From assembly GCA_951812725.1 (NCBI GenBank), contig OX638330.1, positions 5,745,405 to 5,809,404 on the forward strand: a stretch of 64,000 nt of DNA, in the 5' to 3' direction. The position numbers and the translations under genes were made by a program. The notes under the pieces were generated by a model that saw only the letters and a list, made by a program, of their open reading frames with translations, was not told the DNA's origin and ran no database searches. Source of the DNA: an uncultured Caldilineaceae bacterium (GTDB lineage: Bacteria > Chloroflexota > Anaerolineae > Caldilineales > Caldilineaceae). Positions 46,578 to 55,364 of this stretch are shown here, piece after piece; the stretch's first letter is position 1; each line of letters begins with the position of its first letter.

Positions 46578-49500
46578 ATGAGACTGGAAGACCTCACAAC
46601 CAATGCGGCCGTCGAGGGCGTTCTCACGGACAGCCTCGTCACCGTCGTCAACGTGCAATGGTACGGCGACGCCGCCTTGGAACTGACCTACAAGACGCCG
46701 TCCGGCGAGGTCGCCAACGAGCTCCTCTACCGCGAAGACGAGTCCCGAATCAAAGTTGCCGAGCAGGCGCGCCCCTGGAGCTTCGACGGCGACGGCGCCC
46801 TCTTCCGCCTCGCATCCGAAGCCCAGCGCATTCGCCTTGCCCATCTCTTTGACCCGCTGCTGGCCGTCCATACCTCCGACGTCGAGCCTCTCCCCCACCA
46901 GATCACCGCCGTCTACGAGGCCATGCTGCCCCGTTCGCCGCTGCGCTTCCTCCTGGCCGACGATCCCGGCGCAGGCAAGACCATCATGGCCGGCCTGCTC
47001 ATCAAGGAGCTGATCGCCCGCGGCGACCTCCAGCGCTGCCTCGTCGTCTGTCCCGGCGCGCTGGCCGAACAGTGGCAGGATGAGCTCTACCGGCGCTTCC
47101 AGCTGCCCTTCGAAATCCTCACCAATGACAAGCTCGAAGCCGCCCGCACCGGCAACTGGTTCCTCGAAACCGACCTCGTCATCGCCCGCCTCGACAAACT
47201 CTCGCGCGACGAGGAGGTGCAGCAGAAACTGAAGGCCCGCGACTGTGACTGGGACCTGGTCGTATGCGACGAAGCCCACAAGATGTCGGCCAGCTATTTC
47301 GGCAACGAACCGCGCTATACCAAGCGCTACCGCCTCGGCCAGCTCCTCTCCGACCTGACCCGTCAATTCCTCCTGATGACCGCCACGCCCCACAACGGCA
47401 AAGAGGAAGACTTCCAACTCTTCATGGCGCTGCTGGACAGCGATCGCTTCGAGGGCAAGTTCCGCGACGGCGTTCACAACGTCGACGTCTCCGACCTCAT
47501 GCGCCGCATGGTCAAAGAGAAGCTTCTAAGATTCGACAGCACGCCCCTTTTCCCCGAGCGCATGGCCTACACCGTCGCCTACAAATTGTCGCCCGATGAA
47601 GAGCAGCTCTATACCGCCGTAACCCAGTACGTTCGCGAAGAGTTTAACCGCGCCCACGCGCTCGCCAACGACAAACGCGCCGGCGCCGTCGGCTTCGCCC
47701 TCACCATCCTCCAACGCCGCCTCGCCTCCTCGCCCGAGGCGATCTACAGCTCCCTGCGCCGCCGCCGCGAACGGCTGCAGGGCCGTCTGCAGGAGGTGGA
47801 GGGGCTGCAGCGCAAGGGCCAGGCCGATTTCGTCGCCGCGCCGGCCACGTTAACGTTCGACAGCGAAGATTTCGAAGACCTGGAAGACGCCCCCGAGAGT
47901 GAGGTAGAAGCCCAGGAGGGAGAAATCCTCGATCAGGCCACCGCCGCCCAGACCATCGACGAGCTGAAACAGGAAATCGGCACCCTCAATGCCCTCGAAG
48001 CGGAAGCCGGCCGCGTTCTGCGCGGCGGCCGCGATACCAAGTGGCGAGAACTGGGGCAGCTGCTCGACAAGCTGTTCATCAGCACGCTCGCCGAGACCCC
48101 CGCTCCCTACGGCGCCGGCACGATTTCCGAACCTGTACCCTCACCCCAGCAGAAACTGGTCATCTTCACCGAACACCGCGATACTCTCAACTACCTGCAC
48201 ACGCGCATCGCCGGTCGCCTGGGCCGCGAACAGGCCGTCGTCGTCATCCACGGCGGTCTGCGCCGCGAGGACCGCAACGCCGCCCAGGAGGCCTTCCGCC
48301 ACGACCCGGAAGTGCGCGTCCTCCTGGCAACCGACGCCGCCGGCGAGGGCATTAACCTCCAGCGCGCCCATCTGATGGTCAACTACGACCTGCCCTGGAA
48401 CCCGAACCGTCTCGAACAGCGCTTCGGCCGCATCCATCGCATCGGCCAGACCGAGGTCTGCCATCTCTGGAACCTGGTCGCCTCCGAAACCCGCGAGGGC
48501 GACGTATACGGGCGTCTCCTCGAGAAACTCGAACAGGCGCGCCAGACCCTCGGCGGCCAGGTTTTCGACGTTCTCGGCAAAATGCAGTTCGACGGCAGGC
48601 CGCTGCGCGAACTGCTCGTAGATGCGATCCGCTACGGCGAGCAGCCCGATGTGCGCGCCAAGCTCACAACCACCGTCGAGGACGCCTTCGATGTTGAAAA
48701 ACTGAGCGATCTGCTTGAAGAGCGCTCGTTGACACCGGATTCAATGGACGCCAGCCGCGTGCATCGCGTCCGCGCCCGCATGGAGCGCGCCGAAGCCCGC
48801 CGTCTCCAGCCCCATTACATCGAGTCCTTCTTCCTCGAGGCCTTCCAGCGCGTGGGCGGACGCGCCCGCCAGCGCGAAAGCCGCCGCTTTGAAATCACCC
48901 ATGTGCCCGCCCCGCTGCGCAACAGCGAGCGCACCGTCGGCGCCGGCATGCCCGTGCTGCGCCGCTACGAACGCATCGCCTTCGAAAAGTCTCTCGCCGT
49001 CAACGACAGCCATCCCCCCGCCGCCTTCGTCTGTCCCGGCCATCCCCTACTCGACGCCGTCATCGACAGCACGCTCAAGAGCCACCGCGACCTGCTAAAG
49101 CAGGGCGCCGTCCTGGTCGACGAACGCGACGGGGGCACCGAACCGCGCGTCCTCTTCTTCCTCGAACACGCCATCCAGGACGCCAGCCTCACCCGCGCCG
49201 GCACGCGCCGGGTCATTTCCAAGCGCATGCTCTACGTCGAGCTCGACGCCGCCGGCAACACGCGCCACATGGAATACGCCCCCTACCTCGACTACCGGCC
49301 GCTCGCCGCGCACGAACCGGGCCACGAAGCCCTGCTGGCCCGCTCGGAGTGCGCCTGGATCGGCGCCGACCTGGAGCAAACCGCCCAACGCTACGCCGTC
49401 GCCAGCGTCGTGCCCGAGCACGTCGAAGAAATCCGCGGCGCCAGGCAACCGCTCCTCAACAAAACCCGCGACGCCGTGCAGGCCCGGCTGACCATGGAGA

Positions 49501-50144
49501 TATCGCACTGGGACCGCCGCGCCGAAGACCTCAAGCTGCAGGAGCAGGCCGGCCGCGCCAACGCCCGCCTCAACTCCGCCCAGGCCCGCCAGCGCGCCGA
49601 CCGTCTCCAGGAACGCCTCCAAAAGCGGTTGGCCGAAATCGAATTGGAGCGTCAGATCTCGCCGCGCCCGCCCGTCGTGCTCGGCGCGGCCCTGATCGTC
49701 CCGCTCGGGCTACTCCGGTCGATGGCAGGCGAAGCCTCGCTACCCCTGCCAACAGTAACGAGCAACACCCAGGCCGCAGCCGCCCGCGCCCGCGAAATCA
49801 TCATGGACGTCGAACGCAGCCTGGGCTACGAACCAACCGACCGCGAGTTCGAGAAACGCAGCTACGATATCGAGAGCCGCGATCCCGCCAGCGGCCGCCT
49901 GCGCTTCCTCGAAGTCAAGGGTCGCGTCAGCGGCGCGCCCGCCATCACCGTCACCCGCAACGAGATCCTTTACTCACTCAACAAGCCCGACGCCTACATC
50001 CTCGCCATCGTCGAATTTCTCGAAGGTGACGACCACCGCGTCCACTACCTGCGCCGCCCTTTCCAACGAGAACCAGACTTCGGCGTAACCAGTGTCAACT
50101 ACAATTTCGCCGAACTACTGGCGCGAGCGGGGAAGCCAGCGTGA
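46578..50144 (+). CDS. SNF2-type helicase with C-terminal DUF3883 (DrmD-like)
   Basis: About 1188 residues from ATG 46578, chosen because MRLEDLTTNAAVEGVL is the conserved start of this group; ATG 46515 is an in-frame alternative. Superfamily 2 motifs: DDPGAGKTIMAGLLIKEL (Walker A, ~residue 132), VVCDEAHKMSA (~231), LLMTATPHNG, then the second lobe with VIFTEHRDTLNYL, LLATDAAGEGINLQ and RFGRIHRIGQ (~615). A long insert separates the lobes. Residues ~1090-1170 (SYDIESRDPASGRLRFLEVKGR) form DUF3883, a nuclease-like domain retaining an E-V-K. Such helicases occur with DUF1156 methyltransferases and DUF499 ATPases in anti-phage loci and resemble DISARM DrmD. Confidence 0.9.
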   Translation: MRLEDLTTNAAVEGVLTDSLVTVVNVQWYGDAALELTYKTPSGEVANELLYREDESRIKVAEQARPWSFDGDGALFRLASEAQRIRLAHLFDPLLAVHTSDVEPLPHQITAVYEAMLPRSPLRFLLADDPGAGKTIMAGLLIKELIARGDLQRCLVVCPGALAEQWQDELYRRFQLPFEILTNDKLEAARTGNWFLETDLVIARLDKLSRDEEVQQKLKARDCDWDLVVCDEAHKMSASYFGNEPRYTKRYRLGQLLSDLTRQFLLMTATPHNGKEEDFQLFMALLDSDRFEGKFRDGVHNVDVSDLMRRMVKEKLLRFDSTPLFPERMAYTVAYKLSPDEEQLYTAVTQYVREEFNRAHALANDKRAGAVGFALTILQRRLASSPEAIYSSLRRRRERLQGRLQEVEGLQRKGQADFVAAPATLTFDSEDFEDLEDAPESEVEAQEGEILDQATAAQTIDELKQEIGTLNALEAEAGRVLRGGRDTKWRELGQLLDKLFISTLAETPAPYGAGTISEPVPSPQQKLVIFTEHRDTLNYLHTRIAGRLGREQAVVVIHGGLRREDRNAAQEAFRHDPEVRVLLATDAAGEGINLQRAHLMVNYDLPWNPNRLEQRFGRIHRIGQTEVCHLWNLVASETREGDVYGRLLEKLEQARQTLGGQVFDVLGKMQFDGRPLRELLVDAIRYGEQPDVRAKLTTTVEDAFDVEKLSDLLEERSLTPDSMDASRVHRVRARMERAEARRLQPHYIESFFLEAFQRVGGRARQRESRRFEITHVPAPLRNSERTVGAGMPVLRRYERIAFEKSLAVNDSHPPAAFVCPGHPLLDAVIDSTLKSHRDLLKQGAVLVDERDGGTEPRVLFFLEHAIQDASLTRAGTRRVISKRMLYVELDAAGNTRHMEYAPYLDYRPLAAHEPGHEALLARSECAWIGADLEQTAQRYAVASVVPEHVEEIRGARQPLLNKTRDAVQARLTMEISHWDRRAEDLKLQEQAGRANARLNSAQARQRADRLQERLQKRLAEIELERQISPRPPVVLGAALIVPLGLLRSMAGEASLPLPTVTSNTQAAAARAREIIMDVERSLGYEPTDREFEKRSYDIESRDPASGRLRFLEVKGRVSGAPAITVTRNEILYSLNKPDAYILAIVEFLEGDDHRVHYLRRPFQREPDFGVTSVNYNFAELLARAGKPA

Positions 50145-50201
50145 CTGACGGAGGGCGGTATGCTGCTAAGGTCTTCTACCTAGGGTAAACATGGCATCGC
50201 T

Positions 50202-50483
50202 ATGACGACAAATCAATTCCGGCCCGACTATGCGGTGCCGCCTGGATGGATCCTGGAGGAGCATCTCGAAGTGCGCGGCATCTCGCCGACTGAATTTGCG
50301 CGCAGATGCGGCTGCACTCCGCAGCATATCAGCGAGATCATAGCCGGGAAAGCGCCCGTTGACGCGGAGACAGCGCTCCTGTTCGAGAAGGAGTTGGGAC
50401 TCGCTGCAAGCATCTGGCTCGGCATCGAGAAAGACTACCGGCTGCACCAGACGCGAATAGCCGAAACGAAGATATCCTGCTGA
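50202..50483 (+). CDS. HigA-like XRE-family regulator without HigB
   Basis: 93 residues. A helix-turn-helix protein of the HigA group: VPPGWILEEHLEVRGISPTEFARRCGCTPQHISEIIAGKAPVDAETALLFEKEL, followed by SIWLGIEKDYRL. HigA normally neutralises an RNase HigB encoded just upstream. Here only 57 bases separate it from the helicase gene and no HigB frame exists there or downstream, so it is an orphan, probably a regulator of this island. Begins at ATG 50202. Confidence 0.85.
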   Translation: MTTNQFRPDYAVPPGWILEEHLEVRGISPTEFARRCGCTPQHISEIIAGKAPVDAETALLFEKELGLAASIWLGIEKDYRLHQTRIAETKISC

Positions 50484-50517
50484 GGTCCAATCCAGCCCGC
50501 CCTAGGCCAAAAGAAGA

Positions 50518-50559
50518 GACGCCCCATACGGGGCGTCGGGCCAATGATGCTATCATTGG
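50518..50559. repeat. Twin-hairpin element, copy 1
   Basis: GACGCCCC-atac-GGGGCGTC (50518-50537) is followed directly by CCAATGAT-gct-ATCATTGG (50541-50559). On the minus strand the first stem is followed by TCTTCTTTTGG, so it looks like a terminator for that strand, although no minus-strand gene lies there. Confidence 0.75.
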
Positions 50560-50645
50560 GGTGGTATCGGTACTGCACAACATGACCTGGTGGACCGCCA
50601 AGACGGCGCACGAGAGTATTCTCGGAGGCCGGCAGACAAAAAGAA

Positions 50646-50692
50646 ACGCCCCCCACGAGGGGGGACGTCGGCCCAACGATCCTATCGTTGGG
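50646..50692. repeat. Twin-hairpin element, copy 2
   Basis: A G/C-run stem (acgcccccc-acg-aggggggacgt) is followed by CCCAACGAT-cct-ATCGTTGGG (50672-50692). Spacing and layout match copy 1, 100 bases upstream, although the second-stem sequence differs by compensatory changes. On the minus strand the first stem is followed by TTTCTTTTTG. Confidence 0.75.
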
Positions 50693-50700
50693 GGGGTGCG

Positions 50701-50752
50701 TATAATTTACTCCATTTTCCGATTCTTGTCAAGTAAGATATTGACAAGAATC
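50701..50752 (+). promoter_or_regulatory. -10-like box and 12-bp-arm inverted repeat before the NYN gene
   Basis: TATAAT at 50701-50706 is followed by a perfect inverted repeat GATTCTTGTCAA (50721-50732) - 8 bases - TTGACAAGAATC (50741-50752), 26 bases before ATG 50779. Its place just after the presumed start of transcription suits an operator; in RNA it would be a strong hairpin in the leader. No good -35 was found for the TATAAT. Confidence 0.65.
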
Positions 50753-50778
50753 AGGATGATACTTGAGAGGCTGCTCTG

Positions 50779-51399
50779 ATGGAACGCGTGACTGTATATA
50801 TTGATGGCTTCAATCTCTACTACGGCCTCAAGTCCAAGCGCTGGCGGCGATATTACTGGCTCGACGTTCGTCGCCTGTCCGAGAAACTGCTCCGCCCCAA
50901 TCAGCGCCTGGTGGAGGTTCACTACTTCACCGCCAGCGTGGTTCCTGAGCCGAACAATCCGGGCAAGTTTAAGCGGCAGAAGACGTTCTTGGAAGCGACA
51001 GAAATGTTGCCCGATGTGATTATTCACTATGGTGATTTCCTGCCCAAGCAGAGACGGTGTTCAGTTTGTGGGGCGACTTGGCAGACTTACGAGGAAAAAA
51101 TGACCGATGTCAACATCGCGACCGAACTGCTCGGCGACGCCCAGGATAACGTCTTCGATACAGCAATCGTTATGTCAGGGGATGGTGATTTGGCTACCCC
51201 GGTACGCGCTGTTGGGAAGCGCTATCCGAGAAAGCGGACGGTCGTAGCTTTTCCACCTGGACGACATGCGACCGCTCTTGTCCACGCGGCGACGGCGCAC
51301 TTTACTATCGGTCGTGGCGTGATCAAGGGCAGCCAATTGCCAAATCAAGTCACCAAACCTGACGGCTACGTCTTGACGCGGCCACCCTCCTGGAAGTGA
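50779..51399 (+). CDS. NYN-domain (PIN-like) ribonuclease-like protein
   Basis: 206 residues. NYN/LabA-type fold: YIDGFNLYYGLKSK at the N-terminus, EKMTDVNIATELL near residue 108, and VMSGDGDLATPVRAV near 131, giving the acidic residues (D8, D~110, D~133, D~135) of a metal-dependent nuclease. A CxxC (CSVCG) precedes the second motif. NYN proteins cleave RNA. Its place between the helicase and the DUF1156 gene, with nine bases to the next start, puts it in the island. A start in good context follows GAGAGG. Confidence 0.88.
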   Translation: MERVTVYIDGFNLYYGLKSKRWRRYYWLDVRRLSEKLLRPNQRLVEVHYFTASVVPEPNNPGKFKRQKTFLEATEMLPDVIIHYGDFLPKQRRCSVCGATWQTYEEKMTDVNIATELLGDAQDNVFDTAIVMSGDGDLATPVRAVGKRYPRKRTVVAFPPGRHATALVHAATAHFTIGRGVIKGSQLPNQVTKPDGYVLTRPPSWK

Positions 51400-51408
51400 G
51401 GCCCAAAC

Positions 51409-54306
51409 GTGGAGCACACCAAAACCCGCAAGAAACTCATCGAAGTCGCCCTGCCGCTCGACAAAATAAACGCCGCCTCCGCCCGCGAAAAATCAATCCG
51501 CCACGGCCACCCCAGCACCCTGCACCTCTGGTGGGCGCGGCGTCCGCTGGCCGCGGCCCGCGCCGTCCTCTTCGCCCAACTGGTCGACGACCCCTCCGAT
51601 CTTCCCGAAGAGTTCCCCACCGAGGAAGAACAGAAAAAGGAACGGGACCGCCTCTTCGAGGTAATTGAAGAACTTGTGCTTTGGGAAAACACGACCAACG
51701 AGTTCGTCCTGGAGAAAGCGCGCGCCGAAATTCGCAAAAGCTGGCGCCGCACCTGCGCCGACAACAAGGATCACCCCCGCGCCGACGAATTGTTCAACCC
51801 GCATAAACTGCCCGCCTTCCACGACCCCTTCGCCGGCGGCGGCGCCATCCCCCTCGAAGCCCAGCGCCTCGGCCTCGAAAGCTATGCCAGCGACCTAAAC
51901 CCCGTAGCCGTCCTCATCAACAAGGCCATGATCGAGATCCCGCCCAAATTCGCCGGCCGCCCGCCTGTCAACCCGGAACGCAACGCCGGCCAGGTCGGCA
52001 TCAGCGCGGCCTGGAAAGGCGCGACCGGCTTGGCCGAGGACGTACGCTACTACGGCAAATGGATGCGCGACGAAGCCGAGAAGCGGATCGGCCATCTCTA
52101 TCCCAAGGTTGAGGTCACCGCGGAGATGTCGGCAGAGCGCCCTGACCTGAAGCGCTACGCGGGCCGCAAGCTGACAGTCATCGCCTGGCTCTGGGCGCGC
52201 ACCGTTTGCAGCCCCAATCCGGCCTTCGCCAATGTAGAGGTGCCACTGGCCTCCACCTTCATCCTATCGAAGAAGAAGGGTCAGGATGCCTACGTCGAGC
52301 CGGTCATAAAAGATTGCGAGTATGACTTCACTGTCAAGGCCGGGACGCCGCCGGAGTCAGCCATGAAGGGCACCAAATTGTCCCGTGGGTCAAACTTTCA
52401 ATGTGTGATGTCGGGCGTGCCAATGAACCCTGACTACATCAGGACCGAAGGAATGGCTGGACGCATGGGCGCGCGTCTCATGGCCATCGTTGCCGAAGGG
52501 GATCGAGGACGGGTTTACTTATCGCCGGACGCAAGCCATGAAGAAATTCCGTTGTCGGCGAACCCAATCTGGAAACCTGAGACTGCAATGCCCGACAACC
52601 CGAGATGGTTTTCACCGCCGCCCTATGGGATGCCAAACTGGGCCGACCTATTCACTAACCGCCAGCTGGTGGCGCTGACCACCTTCTCCGACCTGGTAAG
52701 CGAAGCCCGCGAACGCATTCGCCTCGACGCGGCCGTCGCCGGCATGCTGGACAATGGCGTTCCCCTGCGTGAAGGCGGCACCGGGGCGACTGCGTATGCC
52801 GAGGCGGTGGGTGTGTATCTGGCGTTTGCCGTGGACAGGGCCTCTGATAGCAGTTGTACCATAGCAACATGGCAAAACGTGGGCGACTTTGTCGCCCACG
52901 CTTTTGCACGACAGGCCATTCCGATGGTGTGGGATTTTGCTGAAGCGAATGTTTTCTCCACCTCGACACAGAACTGGATGGCTCAGATTGCATGGGTGGC
53001 CAAGGCAGTCCAAACCCTCCCACAAGGTGGGCACAACAGCATGGCCTTTCAAGCTGACGCTACTTCGTTCGACAGCCTTGGCCCAATGCCGACAGCGAAT
53101 GCTATGACTGCCCTATCCACTGACCCACCCTATTACGATAACGTTGGCTATGCCGATTTATCGGACTTCTTCTACGTGTGGCTACGCTCCACTCTGAGAA
53201 GTGTCTATCCCGACTTGTTCGCAACGATGGCTGTGCCCAAGTCAGAGGAAATGGTTGCAACGCCCTATCGCCACGGAAGTAAGCAGGAGGCCGAATCATT
53301 TTTCCTTAGAGGCATGACAAGGGCAATGCAACGCTTGGCTGAATTATCTCACTTCGCTTTGCCTATCACCATTTACTACGCCTTCAAGCAGTCAGAGAAA
53401 AAGGGAGAAGGTCTCACCAGCACGGGGTGGGAAACGTTTCTTGACGCAGCAATCAGCGTTGGTCTCACGATCACGGGAACGTGGCCAATTCGAACGGAAA
53501 GAGGCGCGCGTGCGTTGGCCATTGGCACGAACGCCCTTGCTTCCAGCATCGTTCTTGTCTGTCGGAAACGCGCTGCCGACGCCCCTATGGCCACCCGCCG
53601 CGAGTTCGTCGAAGCCCTCAAATACGAACTCCCCGCAGCCCTGCGCACCATGCAGGCCGGCAGCATCGCGCCCGTAGACCTCGCCCAAGCCGCCATCGGT
53701 CCCGGCATGGCCATCTTCAGCCGCTACGCCCGCGTCCTCGACGTCAGCGGCAACCCACTCGCCGTGCGCGACGCTCTCTCGCTAATCAACCAAACGCTGG
53801 AAGAAGCACTCGCCGAGCAGGAAGGCGACTTCGACGCCGACACCCGATGGGCTGTCGCCTGGTTCGAGCAGGCAGGCTTCAACCAAGGCGACTTCGGCGT
53901 CGCCGAAACCCTCTCCAAGGCCAAGAACACCAGCGTCGACGGCATGATTGAGGCCGGCATCCTCAAAGCTGGCGGCGGCAAGGTGAGGCTGCTGCGTCCC
54001 TCTGAGCTCCCCGACGACTGGGACCCCGAAACCGACACCCGCCGCACCGTCTGGGAAATCGTCCATCACCTGATCCGCGTTTACAGTCAGTCCGGCGAGC
54101 AAGGAGCCGCCGAACTGCTGGCCAAGCTGCGCGCCGACGCCGAGTCCGCCCGCGATCTCGCCTATCGCCTCTACCGCATCTGCGAACAGAAGAACCGCGC
54201 CCAGGAGGCCTTAGGGTATAATGCCCTCGTACAAAGCTGGCCGGAGATCGCCCGCCTCGCCCGCGAACGTCCACAGGTGGCGCAGGCAACGCTGCTAAAT
54301 GAATAG
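51409..54306 (+). CDS. DUF1156-domain DNA methyltransferase
   Basis: 965 residues from GTG 51409. The N-terminus (KKLIEVALPLDKINAASAREKSI, then LHLWWARRPLAAARAVLFAQL) is the DUF1156 signature. SAM-binding motif I HDPFAGGGAIPLEAQRLG is at residues ~138-155 and the catalytic motif IV TDPPYYDNVGYADLSDFFYVW at ~571, so it is an amino-methyltransferase of the DPPY class (N6-adenine or N4-cytosine). The ~430 residues between the two motifs probably hold target recognition. In DUF1156 loci this enzyme marks self DNA. It seems intact and full length. The middle third (52.3-53.5 kb) has visibly lower GC at third positions than either end, which suggests domain replacement. Confidence 0.9.
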   Translation: MEHTKTRKKLIEVALPLDKINAASAREKSIRHGHPSTLHLWWARRPLAAARAVLFAQLVDDPSDLPEEFPTEEEQKKERDRLFEVIEELVLWENTTNEFVLEKARAEIRKSWRRTCADNKDHPRADELFNPHKLPAFHDPFAGGGAIPLEAQRLGLESYASDLNPVAVLINKAMIEIPPKFAGRPPVNPERNAGQVGISAAWKGATGLAEDVRYYGKWMRDEAEKRIGHLYPKVEVTAEMSAERPDLKRYAGRKLTVIAWLWARTVCSPNPAFANVEVPLASTFILSKKKGQDAYVEPVIKDCEYDFTVKAGTPPESAMKGTKLSRGSNFQCVMSGVPMNPDYIRTEGMAGRMGARLMAIVAEGDRGRVYLSPDASHEEIPLSANPIWKPETAMPDNPRWFSPPPYGMPNWADLFTNRQLVALTTFSDLVSEARERIRLDAAVAGMLDNGVPLREGGTGATAYAEAVGVYLAFAVDRASDSSCTIATWQNVGDFVAHAFARQAIPMVWDFAEANVFSTSTQNWMAQIAWVAKAVQTLPQGGHNSMAFQADATSFDSLGPMPTANAMTALSTDPPYYDNVGYADLSDFFYVWLRSTLRSVYPDLFATMAVPKSEEMVATPYRHGSKQEAESFFLRGMTRAMQRLAELSHFALPITIYYAFKQSEKKGEGLTSTGWETFLDAAISVGLTITGTWPIRTERGARALAIGTNALASSIVLVCRKRAADAPMATRREFVEALKYELPAALRTMQAGSIAPVDLAQAAIGPGMAIFSRYARVLDVSGNPLAVRDALSLINQTLEEALAEQEGDFDADTRWAVAWFEQAGFNQGDFGVAETLSKAKNTSVDGMIEAGILKAGGGKVRLLRPSELPDDWDPETDTRRTVWEIVHHLIRVYSQSGEQGAAELLAKLRADAESARDLAYRLYRICEQKNRAQEALGYNALVQSWPEIARLARERPQVAQATLLNE

Positions 54307-54316
54307 GTAGACATAG

Positions 54317-54790
54317 ATGTCTGTAACATTCACAGACTACGAAATTGCAGTACTACTGCATGAACAGAAACCTCTTCCATTAGACTGGCCCGCGAGAATT
54401 CAGTTACGCCCTAAACGAGGGCACAAGGAGCGTCAACTGACCGTCACTGGAAGGACGGGAAACGAGTTTCGAATGATTCTGCGGCAGAGTAGGCTCAACG
54501 CGCTCAACTTCTCGGTGATTCTTGCAGTGCGCGTTCCGAATTCCAATCGTCTGTTTCGCTTAAAGCGATGTAATGGCAAAAGTCACAAACGTTCAAATCA
54601 CATTGAAGGTGCGAGCTTTTATGACTTTCATATTCACATGGCCACCGAGAGGTATCAGGTAAGGGGATTCGATGAAGATGAATACGCCGAAGTGACCGAT
54701 AGGTACAGCGACTTAGCTGGGGCTCTCAACTGTATACTTTCAGATGGACATTTCGACATTCCTCCGGGCAGCCAGATGGGCCTTCTCTAA
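54317..54790 (+). CDS. Unknown 157-residue protein of the defence island
   Basis: Not recognised. 157 residues, basic in the first half (RPKRGHKERQLTV, RLKRCNGKSHKR) and with SFYDFHIHMATERYQVRGFDEDEYAEVTDRYSDLAGALNCIL toward the end. The spacing to its neighbours is tight: ten bases after the methyltransferase stop, and twelve before the DUF1828-like gene, whose ribosome site overlaps its stop. AT-richer than the flanking genes, as is the next gene. The pairing of a small protein with a DUF1828 protein looks like a two-gene cassette, possibly of toxin-antitoxin kind; this is inference from layout. Confidence 0.7.
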   Translation: MSVTFTDYEIAVLLHEQKPLPLDWPARIQLRPKRGHKERQLTVTGRTGNEFRMILRQSRLNALNFSVILAVRVPNSNRLFRLKRCNGKSHKRSNHIEGASFYDFHIHMATERYQVRGFDEDEYAEVTDRYSDLAGALNCILSDGHFDIPPGSQMGLL

Positions 54791-55360
54791 AGGAGCTTCA
54801 TCATGTCAACGACTGCGATCGAGCGGGAATTCAAAGAAAAAGTATCCGAAGAAGTACAACTCATGGCCGAAGGTCTCGGACGCTTTCAGGTTTTTACGCC
54901 CTTCTGCTTCGACGATGGAGATCACCTGTCGATTGTTCTTAGGCAGGAAGGTTCCCGCTGGGTGCTATCTGACGAAGCCAACACCTATATGCGGCTCACT
55001 TACGAAATAGACGAAGCCGACCTTCAACGAGGCACGCGTCAGAAAATAATTGACAGCGTTCTTTCGATGTATCAGGTCGAAGACCGCGAAGGCGAGCTCC
55101 TGCTGGACCTGTCCGACGGACAGTACGGGAACGCCCTTTTCACCTTCATCCAGGCAATTCTGAGAATTACCGATGTAAGATATCTTTCACGAGAGCGGGC
55201 CTATTCCACCTTTATGGATGACTTCCGGGCACTCCTTGAGGAGAAAGTGCCTTCAGGGCGTTTGACCTTTGACTGGTTCGATTCTCAGCACGATCCTCAA
55301 GGGATGTACACTGTTGACTGCCACATCAACGGAATGCCCCAGCCACTTTACATTCACGCA

Positions 55361-55364
55361 CTAA
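55361..55364 (+). repeat. Left target duplication CTAA of the IS element
   Basis: CTAA here and at 56856-56859 flank the element directly. A 4-base YTAR duplication is the known habit of IS701-family elements. Confidence 0.9.
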
